The notes beneath the pieces are model-generated. The model worked only from the letters and a program-made list of their open reading frames with translations, ran no database searches and had not been told where the DNA came from. Below are positions 28,610-28,750 of a stretch of 28,750 bases of DNA, piece by piece. The position numbers and the translations under genes were made by a program. How positions within the stretch are numbered: position 1 is the first letter of the stretch; each line of letters starts with the position of its first letter. Origin of the DNA: JAZDIU01 sp043804635 (GTDB lineage Bacteria > Chloroflexota > Dehalococcoidia > Dehalococcoidales > UBA2162); the NCBI GenBank assembly GCA_043804635.1, contig JAZDIU010000030.1, positions 1-28,750 of the forward strand, read 5' to 3'.

Positions 28610-28750
28610 ATGCACCAAAAAAGTGACGCCAATTCCGTCTTTTCGGAAGCTGTCCCGGAGCTCCTCGCCGATCATTCCCGCCATCTCACTGAGGGCAGTG
28701 GTATCAGTGTCGATGTAATCAGGGAGCGGGGATACCGGAGCCTGCTGGGC
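28610..28750 (+). CDS. Partial gene, DUF3854/primase-like N-terminus
   Basis: The first 47 codons of a gene cut by the window edge. The segment LLADHSRHLTEGSGISVDVIRERGYRSL resembles the N-terminus of DUF3854 and plasmid or phage primase-like proteins (an LxxxHxxxLxxxSGIxxxVIxxRGY pattern). It begins 22 bases after the directionality factor, so it likely belongs to the same operon and indicates that the element carries replication genes to the right. The assignment rests on the N-terminus alone. Confidence 0.5.
   Translation, partial: MHQKSDANSVFSEAVPELLADHSRHLTEGSGISVDVIRERGYRSLLG

Noticed and set aside
1..28750. CRISPR array
   Set aside because: No regularly spaced identical repeats with unique spacers were seen; the only tandem repeats are coding Pro/Thr linkers.

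Overview
The window is 28.75 kb of compact bacterial DNA of roughly even base composition. The mix of genes points to an anaerobic, carboxylate-degrading bacterium: an expanded type III CoA-transferase, TRAP transporters, a two-subunit benzoyl-CoA-reductase-like enzyme with ATPase activators, a TIGR04076 protein, and many short G/C-hairpin intergenic repeats. This gene content is consistent with uncultured Chloroflexota of the Dehalococcoidia type. That placement is inference; no rRNA or other strong taxonomic marker is present.

Left part (1-4950). Housekeeping and unlinked genes: a PAP2 phosphatase overlapping mutM, a 37-residue basic protein, a convergent PflX-type radical SAM protein, a TIGR04076 protein, an A/T-rich HEPN-motif protein, and two tRNA genes, tRNA-Asn(GTT) on the minus strand and tRNA-Leu(TAG) on the plus strand.

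Central part (4968-23765). This looks like one catabolic island. It holds a fused double type III CoA-transferase, a crotonase-fold protein lacking both usual catalytic glutamates, and a duplicated transport/cyclase module. The module has two lipoprotein TRAP binding proteins with one DctQ/DctM pair, and two copies of a two-gene cyclase (PF04199-type) pair. Divergent from it is an operon of BcrB/BzdO-like and BcrC/BzdN-like subunits, a canonical 2-Fe-S-cysteine ATPase activator and a degenerate second activator. XdhC and a MocA/MobA-like nucleotidyltransferase follow, which normally mature a molybdenum hydroxylase that is not present here. A working model (inference) is: TRAP uptake of an organic acid, CoA transfer, ATP-driven low-potential reduction or dehydration of the acyl-CoA, then processing by the crotonase and the metal-dependent cyclases/hydrolases. 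The four transcription units of the duplicated module share an unusual promoter-proximal arrangement: TTGACA about 6-7 bases upstream of an A/T-rich -10 box.

Right part (23826-28750, continuing past the edge). This is the control end of an integrative mobile element. The minus-strand genes are an XRE regulator, an ImmA/IrrE-like protein, an unknown gene and a large serine integrase. The divergent plus-strand genes are a ribbon-helix-helix protein, a small ORF, a Gp3-like recombination directionality factor and the start of a DUF3854/primase-like gene. Two consensus-like divergent promoters share an operator-like motif over their -10 boxes, so integrase and excision factor appear to sit under opposing, co-regulated promoters. 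An orphan tRNA 3'-half embedded in a dyad lies antisense to the integrase 3' end and probably marks the attachment site.
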